Of a DNA stretch of 64,000 nt, positions 11,641 to 24,434 are shown one piece after another. Under the pieces are notes generated by a model that did not search any database, was not told where the DNA came from, and saw only the letters and a program-made list of their open reading frames with translations. This DNA is from Tillus elongatus. Lineage: Eukaryota > Arthropoda > Insecta > Coleoptera > Cleridae. A program made the position numbers and the translations under genes. The DNA is taken from NCBI GenBank assembly GCA_964006375.1, contig OZ023266.1, forward strand, positions 160,521,292 through 160,585,291. Reading direction: 5' to 3'. Position 1 is the first letter of the stretch, and each line of letters opens with the position of its first letter.

Positions 11641-11925
11641 GGTTAAAGAATAAACAATTTGTTTTCGTTTTTTGGCAATGCATTTTTAATCCTATAGTGT
11701 TGGAACGGGACCTGCTGAACTTAGTACGATAACTTAGGCAACACACAATACACAACATATAAAACCATTGTGTTACTTCTTATAAGTGTTGCTCTATGTA
11801 ATATGTCGCAGTTTGGACGTCAGTTTACAATGCGAGAAATCTTAAATTAGTACATGTAAAGAATTTTAGCCATAGATAAAGCTTTTAAGGGTCAAAGTCG
11901 CAGGTGACCAAATATAAACAAGATA
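11641..11925. other. No recognisable feature
   Basis: AT-rich sequence between two TA-core fragments. No coding or repeat structure was seen. Confidence 0.4.
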
Positions 11926-12259
11926 TCCACCCAATTTATTAAAATAGCTTTGTAATTTTCGGAGAAAAAATTTTTTTGAAAGAAAATTTTAAATGTGAAT
12001 AACTCAATTTTCGATTAACTTATAAAGTTGAATTTTGGTATGTAGTAAGGTCTTTTCATTGGCAACATATGTAGTAAATTTCATTAAAACAGATTTGTTA
12101 TTTTCGGAGAAAAAATTTTTTTTAAAAGAAAATTCAAAATTTTCCTGGAAAACCCCTTTCGATTTTCCTGGCTAACATACTCATCCAAGCCATAAAAGAA
12201 AGGCACTTGCCGAGTTTCATTTAAATCAGTTAATTATTTTTTCAGTTATCAGACGGATA

Positions 12260-12366
<107 letters not shown>

Positions 12367-13587
12367 ATAAAAATTGAAACTGACCCCGGATATGGGTTCT
12401 AGGGGTCCTAATTCGCGCTCACTTGAAAAAATTTTTGCAAAGTCTCACCATCGATACCTCTCTATTAGTGAATTTTTTTAAATAAAAATGCACTAAAAAA
12501 TGTACCATATTTTATCAAATTAACTTATTGTTTGAAAATGTACAAACATTTTCCGAAAATAAACTTTCTATGTTTTCGCGAAAATTGGTTTCCTACACAA
12601 CAAACCTGAGGTTAATATCAAATTAAGTTATTGAAATTTGAAGCATATAAAAAAAATTCGCTACCAAAACGCGCTTACTTTGTCTGGATTTTTTCTTACA
12701 AACATGCATCATATTTTGAAAAAAATGCAATAATATAACGGTGTTCGAAAAAAAAATTGTAGGTATCACCAACGACTTATGGGTCACCTGTGCTTCTCAA
12801 AATAATTTTATAAGATGCAGCTCAAGACAGCCTATATTTAACGTACACACTTTTTCTCGTATCTTGTATAATAACAATTATATTGAGCTTCACCGTAGAA
12901 ATGCGTCACACTGTACGTATGTAAACAGATAAAAACTAAAACTAAACCCGGATATGGTTACGGGGGCCTAGTGTACAATCATTTGAAGAAATCTTTTTAA
13001 AATTCAAAGTTCCTGGTCTCCTCCTTAACAAATTTTTTCTACGAAAATTAGCTCCAAAAATTATAGACCGTTAAACCATAAACTTAACTAAAACTACTGC
13101 CAAAGCATCGGAGAAAGGGTTTTATTTTAGTAAAATGAAGGGCAGTGATGGTTGAAGCTGAAACTTAAGGGTTTGTAGCACACTCTTCTTGCGACATTTT
13201 CTTTTCACAATCCGTATTAGTTTCAGGTTCTATGCCTAAATATTGACAAGTTTGACGTTTCATATCGCGACCTCTGATGTTTTGAGGAAAACCCCAAATT
13301 TGTTTCTTTACATTTCTATAACTTTTTGTCTTTAACTTACAGACCTAAATTTTCGTTCATGATTCGATCTATATAATGCAAACAAGCGTACCAAATTTGG
13401 TTACCCTTACTTTGCTAATTACGGAGATATTTTTTCCGAATGAAAACACAAGTTTTCCCGGGAAAAGCTGGGCCAATTTTCCTGTCGAACGAATTTATCG
13501 AAGTCACTTACAAAAGGAATGTACTCAGCAAAATCTTTTTTGAGTTAGTTTAGTTTTTTTGAGTTATCGGTGTGATACACACACGCA

Positions 13588-13697
<110 letters not shown>

Positions 13698-14009
13698 AAG
13701 AAAGTTTCCAAAAGTCTTACCATCGATACCTCTCCATTAATGAGTTATGATTGGAACCTGTCATGAGCACTGCTAAATGTCGTAGTAGTAAGCACTACTT
13801 TTTAAAGTATTGTCTCCCGAAAAACCATAAACCCGGAAAATTGGTGAGACTTATTGTTTCAGCTATAGATTCTACGACTACAGTATATCGAAATGGTTAA
13901 CAAAGGATTTTAAAGGTGGGCCTATCAAACAAAAAATGTTTCAGTTTCAAATTCACTTGAATTTGTTAATAAAATTAAAAATATTAAGTTGGTTGGAGGC
14001 GTGGTTTTA

Positions 14010-14655
14010 ATATAGTTTGAGGACCTTGTTGTTTCCCAGTGTTCCCATGAAAGAAACGCTGACCTATTTGGACCATTTGTTAAAAGTGAACAACATAGAT
14101 GGAGAGGTCTGCAAAGAATATGTAAATTTGAGAAATCTTTGCATGAATCAGGATATTTTCAATTTAATAATACATTTTTTTAACAACCGCATGGCACAGC
14201 AACCCCGTTTCTCTTTTCCTTGCAGACCTTTTCATGAGTAGATTTGAAACAGACCTAGCAGATGGTAGTGGCTACTTTCCTAGAGTATAGTTTCGTCATG
14301 TGGACGACGTCTTTGCAGCATTTAGTAGAAAAGTATGCAAAATAGATGATTTATTGCGAAATTAAGCAGTAAATTTGACTCCATTAAATTCACGCATGAA
14401 ATAGAAATTAATAACAAATTAACTCTTCTTGACGTATTAGTCATTAAAAATAGAGAAACTTTAGAATTTGACATCCACAGAAAGGAAACCACAACTGTGA
14501 TCTACATTTTGATTGACTCACACCTTACTTATCCACACAAAAAAATACAGCTAGTTTCAATTTTCTCGTTCATGGATTAATAGGTTCCTGAAAGAAAAAA
14601 GATTCAACAGGGAATATATTTTAAAAAAAGCTTGTGAATTTTCATAGAAATTATC
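14010..14655 (+). pseudogene. Penelope-like element B (PLE-B), reverse transcriptase part
   Basis: One plus-strand frame reads FPSVPMKETLTYLDHLLKV and NLRNLCMNQDIFN. After frameshifts come SLADLFMSRFETDLADGSGY and FRHVDDVFAAFSRKVCKIDDL. RHVDDVF is the Penelope RT catalytic box with both aspartates kept. A stop follows YFPRV, and more frame changes follow through a connector resembling that of PLE-A (HEIEINNK, LDVL). It corresponds to the RT C-terminal half and is interrupted at about 14655 by a TA-core insertion. Confidence 0.85.
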
Positions 14656-14936
14656 TGGCAAAAAATATTGTATTATAACTTTTTTTATTGTTACATAGAA
14701 ATCTATATTTTGGTGTATAGTTTACTTTTTATATCGTAAACCTACCTACCAAATTTTGTTATCATAGCTTTTTTATTTTTTGAGATAAAAATTTTGTTCT
14801 AATGAAAATTCAAAATTTTTCCGGAAAACCTCGTCCGATTTTCCTAATTAACGAACTTATCCAAGCTATTTACAAAAGGAAGGCACATGCCAAATTTTAT
14901 CGAAATCGGCTTATTATTTTCTGAGTTATCGGTGTG

Positions 14937-15002
<66 letters not shown>

Positions 15003-15132
15003 ATATACAAATTGAAACTGACCCCAAATATAGGTTCTAGGTGTCCTAGTTCGTGCTCATATGCAAAAAAATTCAAAATTCAAAAGTCGGGATCTCCCAT
15101 TAGTGAATTTTTTTCTACGAAAATTCACTAAA
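14656..15132 (+). mobile_element. TA-core element, partial, nested in PLE-B
   Basis: Contains the late middle (ATTTTCCTAATTAACGAAC, TTACAAAAGGAAGGC), TA array 14953-14998, tail (AACTGACCCCAAATATAG) and the terminal palindrome TAGTGAATTTTTTTCT...AAAATTCACTA (15102-15131). PLE-B coding sequence resumes at about 15135, so this is a nested insertion between the RT and endonuclease regions. Confidence 0.8.
14953..14998. repeat. (CA)n-(TA)n microsatellite
   Basis: A short ACACAC run is followed by about 46 bp of TA repeats, the shortest core among the nested copies. Confidence 0.97.
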
Positions 15133-15134
15133 AT

Positions 15135-15570
15135 GTAGCTAAATAAAATGGTTACTCTATCTGCTTAGTGAAAAAATTAGTCAATAAACATAAAACAAAG
15201 AAAGTGGTAGGAGAATCTTCGACTTTCAGAAAAGGGACAAAATCGTTGTTTGTTTACCATTTGAACTGCGATTCGCGAGAAGTTTTAATAATATTTTTAA
15301 GAAAGCCAATTTACAGCTAACATTTTCTACAAAAAAAATACATTAAAAAATTTGCTAGGTAACCAAAAAGATAAAAATAAACCCACAGAATTGTTAGGAA
15401 TCTATTAAATATGTTGTCAGGATTGTAAACATAAATATGTTGGGCAAACTAAAAGAACTATCGAAACTAGTTTTAAAGAACATTTAGCGCTACTGAGATA
15501 TGACACTATTAATAAATCATGTATTTCTCAGCATATTTGGGATAATAATCATCATGTAGATAAAGAAAAA
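15135..15570 (+). pseudogene. PLE-B connector and GIY-YIG endonuclease
   Basis: In shifted frames the sequence reads NKHKTKKVVGESSTFRKGTK, then LLGNQKDKNKPTE, then a GIY-start region (GIY, stop, ICCQDCKHKYVGQTKR) and TSFKEHLALLRYDTINKSC, SQHIWDNNHHVDKE. The Y-V-G-Q-T block corresponds to the YIG half and the CxxC pair is present. The domain is cut at about 15570 by the next TA-core insertion. Its last residues recur at 17247-17340. Confidence 0.85.
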
Positions 15571-15571
15571 A

Positions 15572-15888
15572 TCTCGGGACGCAGCAAGTGCGTTATGATA
15601 GTGAATTTTCATAAAACTATTTTTTAATAGCAATAATGTGTGTTTTTTTAAGAAAGCAGGCATCAAATTTGGTTACCAGTATGATCTATATAGTAAAAAC
15701 AATGTGCCATGTTTCATCAAAATAACTTTATTGTTTGAAAATGTACAAAAATTTCCGAAAGTAAACTTAAAGTGTTCCCGAAAAAACTCGTTTTTTGGTC
15801 CTTATAGGTTAATAGCAAATTGAGCTATTCAAATATTACGCATTTGATCAAAATTCGCTACCATAACGCACTTACTGCGTCCAGCATT
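15572..15888 (+). repeat. 310-bp hairpin-ended unit (MITE-like)
   Basis: Left end TCGGGACGCAGCAAGTGCGT and right end ACGCACTTACTGCGTCCAG are inverted copies over about 36 bp, extending to TAGTGAATTTTCAT / AAAATTCGCTACC. The interior matches the units at 7920, 41925 and (inverted) 23630 and 37965. Confidence 0.9.
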
Positions 15889-16348
15889 TTTGTTCTTACA
15901 AACATGCATTATATTTCGATGGAAAATGCAAAAATGCAATAACATAAGACGTGTTTGATTAAAAAAAAAAGAAAATTTGTATCACCAACGACTTATGGGC
16001 CACCCTGTGATTGTAGAAATAATTTTTTAAGATGTAGCTCAAGACACCCTATAATTAATATATACAATTTTTTTCATATCTGGTATAATAACATATATAT
16101 TGAGCTTTATTGATTTTTTTTTACGAAAATTCTACAAAAATTATATACTATTAACGATAAACTCTATAGCTAAGACTACTGCCAAGCGTCAGAGAAAGGG
16201 TCTATTTGAAATGAATTTTCTGGAAACATTTTATTAAAATGAAGGACAATGACGGTTGAAACTAAGACTTCAGGGTTTGTAAAACGTTCTTCTTGAGACA
16301 TTTTATTTCCATAGCCCGTATTAGATTCAAGTTCTTTTCCTAAATGTT

Positions 16349-16945
16349 GCCAATTTTGACGTTTAAATCGCAACTTTGACGTTTTGTGAAAAACCCCAAT
16401 TTATTTTTGTTTAAATGCCTATAACTTTTTTGTATTTTGACCTACAGAGCTAAATTTTGGTAGGTAACTTGCCTATAATGATATAAACCCGCGTATAAAA
16501 TTTGGTTGCCCTTACTTTGTTAATTTTGGAGATATAAATTTTTTTCGAAAGAAAACACAAAATTTTCCGGGAAAACCTCGTCGGATTTCCTGGATAACGA
16601 ACATATTCAAGCCACTTGCAAAAGGAAGGTATTCACCAATTTTGACGTTTAAAATCGCGATTTTGACGTTTTGAGGAGAACCCAAATTTATTTTTCTTTG
16701 AATACCTGTAACTTTTTTTGTCCTTTAAACTACGGAGCTAAATTTTGGTAGATAACTTTCCTTTAATGATATAAACCCGCGTATGAAATTTGGTTGCCCT
16801 TAATTTGTTAATTTTGGAAATATAAATTTTTTTCGATTTTTTTCGAAAGAAAACACAACATTTTCCGGGAAAACCTCGGCGGATTTTCCTGGATAACGAA
16901 CTTATCCAAGCGACTTGCGAAAGGAAGGTGTGTGCCAAGTTTTAT
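16349..16945 (+). repeat. Internal tandem duplication of about 290 bp
   Basis: Two head-to-tail copies, each from CCAATTTTGACGTTTAAA to about AAAGGAAGGT. They differ at scattered positions. Most other TA-core copies have a single copy of this segment. Confidence 0.85.
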
Positions 16946-16985
16946 CAAAATAGGTCCATTATTTTTTAAGTTATAGGTGTGACAC

Positions 16986-16989
<4 letters not shown>

Positions 16990-17072
<83 letters not shown>
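16990..17072. repeat. (TA)n microsatellite
   Basis: TA array of about 83 bp, core of the fullest TA-core copy. Confidence 0.98.
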
Positions 17073-17075
<3 letters not shown>

Positions 17076-17207
17076 ATATAAAGTCTGAAACTGACCTCGG
17101 ATTTGTTTTCCGGGGGTCCTAAATAGCGCTCATTTGAAGAAATTTTTTCAAAATTCGAAAGTCGGGATCTCCTCATTAGTGAATTTTTTTAAGAAAATTC
17201 ACTAAAA

Positions 17208-17330
17208 ACATTAAAAAACTTGCTCGGTAACCCAAAATATAAAGATAAAGAAAATAATCATCATGTAGATAAAGAAAATCTCATGTTAATAAAAATGGCA
17301 CGCAGTTGCGTCAGTTAGATTCTTACGAAA

Positions 17331-17340
<10 letters not shown>
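17208..17340 (+). pseudogene. PLE-B endonuclease C-terminus with duplicated flank
   Basis: The segment repeats PLE-B sequence already seen on the left of the insertion (CATTAAAAAACTTGCTCGGT versus 15336-15356, and AATAATCATCATGTAGATAA versus 15543-15562), with the part in between missing. It then continues with new PLE-B sequence in degraded frames up to a D-S-Y-E-S-I end that parallels PLE-A. Confidence 0.7.

Positions 17341-17412
<72 letters not shown>
17332..17412. repeat. (TA)n microsatellite
   Basis: TA array of about 81 bp directly after the PLE-B endonuclease remnant. It lacks the usual TA-core flanks on either side. Confidence 0.97.
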
Positions 17413-17414
<2 letters not shown>

Positions 17415-17689
17415 TTAGAAAGATGAACAAAAATGTTTCGATGAATAGAGTAGGTCTGATTCTATATAATTCATTGTTCGAACTATTATCTTTATAATCA
17501 GTGTGTCCTTCTTAGAGATAATATTTGACAAGGCAACAGAGTATTACAAAACCAGATATGCAGTTTTAATAACGGCGATTTAATACTGAACTGTGGGGGT
17601 CGTTCTACCTGTATACCTTCGTAGAGAACCCTGTTCGCAACTGCCTGGAAACTAACATATAAATATTAGTTGTAGTCTTTACTCACTTA

Positions 17690-17840
17690 GTTTATTCAAC
17701 CCTCTGATGACGGTAACTTTGTTAGCGAAACGATCGTCAGGTCTAAAAACTGTATTGTTATGAATTGAGTTCTCCAAATTGAAATTACCTTTTAATTAGT
17801 GAATTTTCTTAATGAAACTTCACTAAAAAACGGTATATAC
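17690..17840 (+). mobile_element. PLE 3' signature followed by a TA-core terminal hairpin
   Basis: CTGATGACGGTAAC...GCGAAACGATCGTC...GAGTTCTCCAAA (about 17703-17782) matches the minus-strand segment at 2730-2820 of PLE-A and is probably the PLE-B 3' end. It is followed at 17796-17832 by the palindrome TTAGTGAATTTTCTTAATG...CTTCACTAA, the terminal hairpin of the TA-core family standing alone. Confidence 0.6.
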
Positions 17841-18760
17841 GAATAAAGCTCAGAAGTGCATATTTTCCGTATCGTTGCCATAAAGACATTTTATAGCAAA
17901 ACTCGCAACCAAGCAATTCCAGTCCACCGTTTTGTGGAAACATGTCTTGCGTAAGGACATTTTCAGATTCAAATTATAGCAAAGGCCAATCATTTTAAGA
18001 TGAATTTTGGGAACAAGAAATTCATTTAAGTGACAGATTTACATAGATTAAAATAGCGAATTTTTTAAAAGTCGCTAAAATCCCATTATTTTCATTACTC
18101 TTTGGAAGTGAGATCGTAACAACGTACCTTGCATGGAGATATTACAATATTTTTATTAAGTTGACAAAGTTAATTCAGAACTTTTTGTACAGACCTTATA
18201 TGTGCCCTGCCTGTTCACCTCACAATACAATTTGCATTTTCAATGCATCAGTTTCATTTGGTGCTTGAGGTGGAGCTGCTGAAACATAACGTCATTATTT
18301 GGTGAAGGAGCTGCGGCTTTTCAAAGCTTAAGCCATTGTATGTTTACCTACACTGCTTTGCACTCTGCATGAACATTAATTTACCTACACATTTAGTTGA
18401 CGCCAGTCTATGTTTACTTTATGATGTGCATTGTTATTGACTCGGGAAGAAGTAGAATCCTAAATAGTTTCTGGTGGTATTCTGAGTGCGGTAGTTGATT
18501 AGGAACAAAGAACGCTGGTTTACGTAGCGGCTAAAGGGAGCTCAATAAATATCTAGCTCTTACTTGACGAATAAGTCGATAATAACAATTGTAGCAATTG
18601 GGGCATACATTTTAGCAAGGTTTGAGGGTGAAGGCGGTTGCTTGAGGGGCATAAATGTAAATAAACAGTAATAATTTAAAGCAGTCTAACAAACCAAGCA
18701 AACAATTTATTTTTTGAGAAGGTCAATAAAGAGACTTTGGTGCTTACTGACTAACATATA
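17841..18760. other. No recognisable feature
   Basis: About 0.9 kb of AT-rich sequence in which no gene, RNA or repeat family could be identified. Confidence 0.45.
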
Positions 18761-18762
18761 CG

Positions 18763-18766
<4 letters not shown>

Positions 18767-18856
<90 letters not shown>
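18767..18856. repeat. (TA)n microsatellite
   Basis: TA array of about 90 bp, immediately followed by the 299-bp repeat family. Confidence 0.98.
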
Positions 18857-20133
<1,277 letters not shown>

Positions 20134-20300
20134 CAGTTGGAGAGCGTCGTAGAGTAAACAAGTAAATGTAGTGGCTCGTGGTCGGTACCGACAATTACCA
20201 ATAGAAAAGTCAGTTGGAGAGCGTCGTAGAGTAAACAAGTAAATGTAGTGGCTCGTGGTCGGTACAGACAATTACCAATAGATAAGTCAACTGGAGAACG
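20134..20300. repeat. 77-bp tandem repeat, two full copies plus a start
   Basis: Units begin CAGTTGGAGAGCGTCG at 20134 and 20211, and a diverged third start (CAACTGGAGAACGTTG) is at 20288. The GC-richer content resembles the leader of some LTR retrotransposons, but no coding region follows. Confidence 0.9.
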
Positions 20301-20507
20301 TTGAGGAGTGAACAGGTAGAAGGTGCCTGGTCCACAGAAGAAGGTGCCTGGTAATAATATAGTTGCCAGGGGTAGTTAAGCAAGAAGATAATGACTGAAA
20401 ATAAATAAAACAGTTAAAGCTAATCAACCAAAACAACAGAATTTCATAAAAGAGTAGCTTATTAGAAGAAAAAAAAACAGTTCCATGCTGCAATTAAGTG
20501 TTGTAGG

Positions 20508-20701
20508 CAATCAAAGAATCCAAATACCATCTTTGTGGACATGGTGTACAGGAATGTGTAAGGTGACCGATAATTAACAAGTCAAATCTCTGGTTCTAAC
20601 AATGCAATCAAAAAATCCAAATACCATCTTTGTGGACATGGTGTACCGGAATGTGTAAGGTGACCGATAATTAACAAGCCAAATCTCTGGTTCTAACAAT
20701 G
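20508..20701. repeat. 97-bp tandem repeat, two copies
   Basis: Two nearly identical units beginning CAATCAAAGAATCCAAATAC and CAATCAAAAAATCCAAATAC at 20508 and 20605. Confidence 0.93.
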
Positions 20702-21280
20702 TAAGTGATTTGATACTGAATAATATGTTTCTGTTATTTATAACCTATTATGGTATATTATGCAACTAATTTGTCCCTTAATTTGTTATTTAATATTTGT
20801 GAATTTTAATTTCAATGGGTAATCACCATTAAAGATGCCTAACTTTGTATAATTAGATTTTCATTTAAATCTCCTATTTGGCATTCATAATAGAAGTGGT
20901 AGTGCATAATTAAAATAGAAAAAGACCAAGTAATTAGCAAAGACCAATTATACAACAAAAAAATTACCAAAAATAAAAAAAAAACAAGTTGAATCCTTAA
21001 AATCCTGAGAGGGCTGAGCAAATGGAAATTAGAAGTAATTAAGACGGTAAGTGAGTAAAATAAATTATCTTCTAATTGACGGGGTAATATTTGCAGGTTT
21101 TGGCTTATTAAAAGTATATTAGATAATGATATTGGCAAACAGTGAGTTGCCTGGCGTCCAACGGTATAAATTATTAATGTAAAGATATATTAGAAATTAG
21201 ATTTATGATTAGAAGTAATTAATGTAATATCAGCATCTAATTAGTAATTAACAAATCATTAATTAAAAAGCCAGACCATA
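20702..21280. other. No recognisable feature
   Basis: AT-rich sequence. The small open frames show no recognisable domain. Confidence 0.4.
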
Positions 21281-21281
21281 G

Positions 21282-21665
<384 letters not shown>

Positions 21666-21932
21666 AGAGGTAAATTAATTTTTAATTGATTAAATCTGAT
21701 TAAAGTAAGTTAGAACGTCAAAATTGATAATTATGTTAGGAGTACAAATGTGAGTGAAAAATACTACAAAAAATGACTAACAAACTCCCAGATATGTGTC
21801 TAAGTCGTTATTTATCTTGATTTCGTTAAAATACGGGCAAAAAATCCATTGTAAATCAAAATGGTTTTCTGTAAATAGTAAAACGTTGAACAACTAACAT
21901 GTATTACGGGATATACCTGCTAGTACATACAT

Positions 21933-22012
21933 GCCGAGCGTAGCTTAGTGGGCTAAGTCCTGTACGTCGGAGATAATCGACTTGTACATGACGAGTTCTA
22001 ATCCTAGTTGGT
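21933..22012 (+). ncRNA. tRNA-like SINE head or tRNA pseudogene
   Basis: The segment contains a good internal A box (TAGCTTAGTGGG) and, about 45 bp later, a B-box-like sequence (AGTTCTAATCC). These are the two elements of an RNA polymerase III promoter. The ends do not pair into an acceptor stem, so it is not a working tRNA gene. It is more likely the head of a tRNA-derived SINE whose body follows in the AT-rich DNA. Confidence 0.55.
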
Positions 22013-22383
22013 GACTTTACTTTTCATCAATTTTTTTTAGTCTCATTTCACTTTACCGTTATCTAATCAGATTGTTGTCATTCCCATGAATTTTTTAGCG
22101 AGCTTTTGTACAAAAAATAATTTAATAAAATGGAGATGAAAGTTTTAAACCTTAATTCAATTTGAATAGCATATCTGGTTGCTTGTTCTTGCCCTAACTT
22201 ATTGAAACCGTTCCATATTTAATACAGTTGTAAACTTTTCCCGTGGCTTCACAAGTGCTTGTTTTAGTGAAGTTTCTTTAAAAAATTTCACTAACAAGGA
22301 GATCCCGACTTTGGAATTCGAGAAAAATGTCTTCAAATGAGCGCGAACTAGGCCACCTAGAACCCATAACCAGAGTCCGTTTC

Positions 22384-22385
<2 letters not shown>

Positions 22386-22460
<75 letters not shown>
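22386..22460. repeat. (TA)n microsatellite
   Basis: First TA array of the inverted TA-core copy, about 75 bp. Confidence 0.98.
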
Positions 22461-22462
<2 letters not shown>

Positions 22463-22495
22463 AAATTTTCCGGATAACCTCGTCTGATTTTCCTG

Positions 22496-22594
<99 letters not shown>

Positions 22595-22725
22595 GTATCC
22601 AACCGATAACTCAAAAAATAATTAACCGATTTTAAATAAATTCGGCAAGTGCCTTTCTTTTATTAATAGCTTGGATGAGTTCGTTATCCAGGAAAATCAG
22701 ACGAGGTTATCCGGAAAATTTTGAG
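22461..22725. repeat. Foldback: 40-bp inverted repeat around a TA array
   Basis: CAAAATTTTCCGGATAACCT... at 22461-22500 is the inverse of ...AGGTTATCCGGAAAATTTTG at 22684-22724. The second TA array (22509-22582, with GTAT/ATAC tetramers on both sides) lies between the arms. Other family members have only one of these arms. Confidence 0.88.
22509..22582. repeat. (TA)n microsatellite
   Basis: TA array of about 74 bp flanked by ATAC and GTAT tetramers. Confidence 0.98.
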
Positions 22726-23629
22726 TTTTCTTTCGAAAAAAAATTTTTTCTCCGAAAATTAGAAAGATATTTCGAAAAAATTTGGTGTACATATTGCTTT
22801 GGAAAAGGCCTAACTATGTGCCAAAATTCAGCTTTCTAGGTTCATAAAAAATTGAGCTATTCAAATTTGAAACATTTATTTTTAATATAACCGCGTTTCT
22901 TGACAATGGCAAACCTGGCTTATATGAGATCTAGTATGTCGTTTCCTGGTAACGGAACAGTTGATATTATTGCGCAGGTCTCTTAGACGCTGTAACTGAC
23001 GTTTATCGTATGGTATGAGATTGTTTATGTGTTTATCTGTTTCCGTTGGCAAATCATTTGTGTTATTTGGGAAATTTTTATATGCAAGTGCAAATTATTT
23101 CTTTATTAATGTTAGTGGGTGGACTAAACAGTGTTTGTTATGTTTTATCAACACATATAAAGGATCGAAGTTTTACAAAAGCGGCTGATATTTAACAGGT
23201 TAATTATTTTCTCTCTGATGCTTTGGTGGTAGTTTCAGTTAAGTTTATGGTTTAACGGTCCATAATTTTTAGCTAATTTTCGTGCAAAAAATTCGTCAAT
23301 GAGAAGACCGCGACTTTAGAATTTTAAAAAGATTTCTTCAAATGAGCGCAAACTAGCCCCCTGGAATCCATATCCGGGTTTACGTTCACTTTTGATCTGT
23401 ACATATATACAGGGTGACGCGTTTATACGGTAAATCTCAATATAATTATTATTATACAAGAGACGAGAAAAAATTGTATAAGTTAATTATAGGGTATCTT
23501 GAGATGCATCTTATAAAATTATTTTGACAATCACCGGCTGGCCCATAAGTCGTTGGTGATCCCTACAATTTTTTTTCTAACAGCCTTATTTTATTGCATT
23601 TTTCATCTAAATATGTTTGTAGGAAAAAA

Positions 23630-23932
23630 AATCAAGACGCAGTAAGTGCGTTTTGGTAGCAAATTTTCAATAAATGCTTCAAATTTCAATAACTAAATTT
23701 GCTATTAACCTAAGGTTTGTTGGCTAGGAAACCAACGTTTAAAGTTTATTGTCGGAAAATTTTTGTACATTTTCAAACAATAAGTTATTTTGATAAAATA
23801 TGGCACATTGTTCTACTATATAGGTTATAACGGTAACCAAATTAATGACTGCTTGAATTAAAAAGACATATTTGATATTCAAAGCATTTTTATTAAAAAT
23901 CTCTGCCATAACGCACTTGCTGCGTCCAGACT
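23630..23932 (-). repeat. 310-bp hairpin-ended unit, inverted
   Basis: Both ends carry the ACGCA...TGCGT palindrome (GACGCAGTAAGTGCGTTTTG and CATAACGCACTTGCTGCGTC). The interior is the reverse of the units at 7920, 15572 and 41925. Confidence 0.87.
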
Positions 23933-23935
23933 TTT

Positions 23936-24430
23936 TTTAGTTTCAGCACAGCACAGTATGTAATTGTTCCGGCATAGACCTCGTATTGCTGTTAAAATGT
24001 GTGTGACGCAGATGTCGCGCAATGTATTTAGGCCATTGCATTGGTAAATTCATTATTTGCTCCTGTTTTCAGTCAAAATATTTACTGTTAGCAGGTAATT
24101 AAGTGAAATTCACAATTGAGTTTAGGAATCAATTAGCCAAAATGAATAAACAAGTTGAGTGATGCAATGATTTTGTGGCAGTCGCAGACCGGAAAAGCTA
24201 TTTGCTTTAGTTCGTAATTTTAAATGAGCAACGTACTGAACGAATTTCCATAATATGAATATCAATTCATTTATTTAGACGTCTAGTTATATTTGCAACC
24301 AAAAAAATATACAGACAATAAATGTGTTATTGTGGCGTTTTTTCAGAGAAATCCCAAAAAAGTTTTTCCAGAAAATTGTAACGACAAAAATAATTAACTT
24401 AGTTTCTTGAAAGTTGATAGAGTGGTTAGG
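23936..24430. other. No recognisable feature
   Basis: AT-rich DNA between a TA-core copy and the pogo-2 element. Nothing was recognised. Confidence 0.4.
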
Positions 24431-24434
24431 GGAG

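Larger units (their letters stand above)
15572..17210 (+). mobile_element. TA-core element, fullest copy (reference copy)
   Basis: The most complete example: 310-bp hairpin-ended unit (15572-15888), then CAAACATGCATTATATTTCGA, the ACGACTTATGGGCCACCC block, GTAAAATGAAG-type block, a duplicated middle (16349-16637 and 16638-16945), GAGTTATAGGTGTGACACA, TA array and tail. It ends in the palindrome TTAGTGAATTTTTTTAAG...TTCACTAA at 17176-17207. It carries no coding capacity, so any movement would depend on other elements. It sits inside PLE-B, and PLE-B sequence from the left flank is repeated on the right flank. A Helitron-like, foldback or satellite-like class is possible; none is proven. Confidence 0.85.
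22260..23935 (-). mobile_element. TA-core element, long inverted copy with two TA arrays
   Basis: Read on the minus strand it begins at the 310-bp unit (23630-23932, hairpin CGCACTTGCTGCGTCC at its outer edge) and passes through the GTCGTTGGTGAT, CAGGGTGACGCGT and GCGCAAACTAG blocks. It contains about 300 bp of unrelated DNA (about 22900-23200) and has two TA arrays. It ends in the hairpin AGTGAAGTTTCTTTAAA...TTCACT (22264-22295). The duplicate arrays flank an inverted 40-bp segment. Confidence 0.8.

Noticed and set aside
14017..14241. Host gene exon followed by a splice-acceptor-like CTTTTCCTTGCAG
   Set aside because: The translated sequence on both sides is Penelope reverse transcriptase, so the pyrimidine-rich AG is incidental or an element feature.
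15572..15610. ACGCA...TGCGT hairpins as a transcription terminator or promoter
   Set aside because: They always sit at the ends of the 310-bp repeat unit in a eukaryotic repeat context, so they are better explained as element termini.
21933..22012. Functional tRNA gene
   Set aside because: The A and B boxes are present but no acceptor-stem pairing or clear cloverleaf can be drawn, so it is listed as a SINE head or pseudogene.
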